A DNA stretch of 37,074 bases from Colwellia sp. Its GTDB lineage: Bacteria > Pseudomonadota > Gammaproteobacteria > Enterobacterales > Alteromonadaceae. The notes under the pieces are model-generated. The model was not told the DNA's origin and searched no databases. It was given only the letters and a program-made list of their open reading frames with translations. The stretch covers positions 1-37,074 of the forward strand of contig JAPHTO010000167.1 of NCBI GenBank assembly GCA_026196955.1, written 5' to 3'. This document shows positions 35,890 through 37,074 of this stretch, piece after piece (within the stretch, counting starts at the first letter, position 1; the number at the start of each line of letters is the position of its first letter). The translations under genes were made by a program, and so were the position numbers.

Positions 35890-36972
35890 ATGTCCAACCA
35901 ATCAACATTATGTGCAGTTCATTCTGTCAAAGAAACAAAAGAAGCCACCAGCCAAGATAAACATGATTTCCGTTTTCATTCCGGTATTGAAGCTTTGCCA
36001 GATGCGGCCTTAGTGCTATCACCAGAGCTTGTTATTTTAGCTGGAAATAAAAAAGCGCAGCGTTTATTAGGGGTAAGGTTTCCTGACAATGTCGGTCAGC
36101 ATATTACCGAATTATTGACAGCACCAGAATTTGCTGACTATTTGGCGCAAGATCATTTTGATACGCCTTTGTCAGTTGTTTCTCCGTTAAACGACGAACT
36201 CCAATTAGAAATTTCGGTGATGGCATTTGGTTATGAACGTGTCATATTGATTGCCAGAGCTATTGCTAAGTACCATAGATTAAAAAGAATGCGCCGTGAG
36301 TTCGTTGCCAATGTTTCCCATGAGTTAAAAACGCCACTGACAGTTGTACGCGGTTACGTGGAAATGATTCAAGAAACTGAGCATGCATTAGATCCTCATT
36401 GGCAAAAAGTCTTTGGCACCATTGAAGGTCAAGTCAGCCGTATGGAGCGCTTGGTTGAACAGTTGCTAAGTTTGTCAAAAGTTGAAAACAATCGTGATGA
36501 TATAGACATGGATCAGGTTAATATGCCGTTTGTGATCAAGAACTTGGTTGAAGATGCTAAATGGCTAAATCAAGAGAAATGTCATGAAATACGGGCAAAT
36601 ATCACCGATGAGTTTGGTGTTTATGGTATTGAAACCGAATTAAAAAGTGCTTGTGCAAATTTAATATCAAATGCGATTGCTTATACCCCTACCCAAGGCG
36701 TTATTGATGTTAGCTGGCAACGTAATGGCGATAAAATGATCTTCAGTGTTAAAGATAATGGTGATGGTATAAAAGCAGAACATGTTAACCGATTAACAGA
36801 GCGCTTTTATCGTATTGATAAATCACGCTCTCGAGATACAGGTGGCTCAGGTTTAGGTTTAGCGATTGTCAAACATGTTCTCTTGCATCATAAAGCTGAG
36901 CTTGTCATCACCAGTGAATGGGGCAAGGGCAGCGAATTTGCTATCTATTTTGATGAAGCGGTAGTGTTATAA
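35890..36972 (+). CDS. phoR: Phosphate regulon sensor kinase PhoR, N-terminally short form
   Basis: A 360-aa kinase. The PAS domain begins at EALPDAALVLSPE (residue ~33). HisKA has FVANVSHELKTPLTVVRGYVEM with His144. HATPase has LISNAIAYTP, VKDNGDGI, LTERFYRIDKSRSRDTGGSGLGLAIVKH. These match E. coli PhoR closely. There, however, the phospho-histidine is residue 213, so about 70 N-terminal residues, including the two transmembrane segments, are missing. The first ~32 residues here are polar. An in-frame stop (35872-35874) blocks a longer start. It is either a soluble PhoR or one whose anchor was lost. PhoR signals with PstSCAB/PhoU, whose genes are not in this window. Confidence 0.9.
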   Translation: MSNQSTLCAVHSVKETKEATSQDKHDFRFHSGIEALPDAALVLSPELVILAGNKKAQRLLGVRFPDNVGQHITELLTAPEFADYLAQDHFDTPLSVVSPLNDELQLEISVMAFGYERVILIARAIAKYHRLKRMRREFVANVSHELKTPLTVVRGYVEMIQETEHALDPHWQKVFGTIEGQVSRMERLVEQLLSLSKVENNRDDIDMDQVNMPFVIKNLVEDAKWLNQEKCHEIRANITDEFGVYGIETELKSACANLISNAIAYTPTQGVIDVSWQRNGDKMIFSVKDNGDGIKAEHVNRLTERFYRIDKSRSRDTGGSGLGLAIVKHVLLHHKAELVITSEWGKGSEFAIYFDEAVVL

Positions 36973-36986
36973 CCGCTTCACTCAAC

Positions 36987-37074
36987 TCACCTAGTAATAT
37001 CTACCATTAAGTCATCAGCTATGTGCTCTAATGCCGAAACTAGCGTATCAACATCAGCTTCATTCATGGCAACC
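36987..37074 (-). CDS. 3' end of an unidentified gene
   Basis: The minus strand is open from the right edge to a TGA at 36987-36989, giving 28 residues ending in LVSALEHIADDLMVDITR. The preceding VAMNEADVDTLV resembles the tail of PLP-dependent fold-type I enzymes, but this is too short to assign. It is convergent with phoR, with 14 bp between the stops. Confidence 0.45.
   Translation of the reverse strand, partial: VAMNEADVDTLVSALEHIADDLMVDITR

Overview
This window looks like chromosomal DNA of a marine gammaproteobacterium of the Alteromonadales, most likely Colwelliaceae (Colwellia/Thalassotalea type). The reasons are the AT-rich coding style, the large ~530-aa isocitrate lyase, rdgC next to pgk, a phoB-phoR pair beside a porin, and frequent TonB, DUF481 and sensor-kinase genes. 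The genus is inferred from remembered protein families, not from a search. I saw no rRNA, tRNA, CRISPR array, insertion sequence or phage gene.

Layout. 1-2749: the end of an S9 peptidase and glutaryl-CoA dehydrogenase (gcdH). 2894-4269: ppiC divergent from an OxyR-type regulator that keeps both redox cysteines. 4399-6584: a compact ECF sigma factor / membrane protein / exported coiled-coil protein operon closed by a strong terminator. 6699-7112: a small unknown exported protein. 7391-13794: a two-carbon-metabolism block with malate synthase G (glcB), lrgB, lrgA, a LysR regulator and, divergently, isocitrate lyase (aceA). LrgAB-type carriers between the two glyoxylate-shunt enzymes suggest transport of a small organic acid.

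14076-24913 is the most unusual part. On the plus strand a multi-domain response regulator/GGDEF/EAL protein is followed by an acetolactate-synthase-like ThDP enzyme with no regulatory subunit. Facing it is a tight five-gene minus-strand operon: PF04392-like periplasmic binding protein, hybrid-free sensor histidine kinase, TonB-dependent receptor, and two different short citrate-synthase-superfamily proteins. By eye, both short proteins lack the usual catalytic histidines. I propose that this is one functional unit (sensing, uptake, c-di-GMP output and an unknown carbon-carbon chemistry). It is the best candidate here for an undescribed system.

25093-26851: two tandem DUF481 outer-membrane proteins. 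27146-31743: central glycolysis genes (class II and class I fructose-bisphosphate aldolase, pgk) with rdgC. A 22-bp perfect palindrome lies upstream of the class I aldolase. 31841-33589: an orphan sensor kinase. 33903-36972: a porin, phoB and phoR. The porin and phoB each have a Pho-box-like element, and the PhoR lacks the usual N-terminal membrane anchor. The window ends in the 3' end of an unidentified minus-strand gene.
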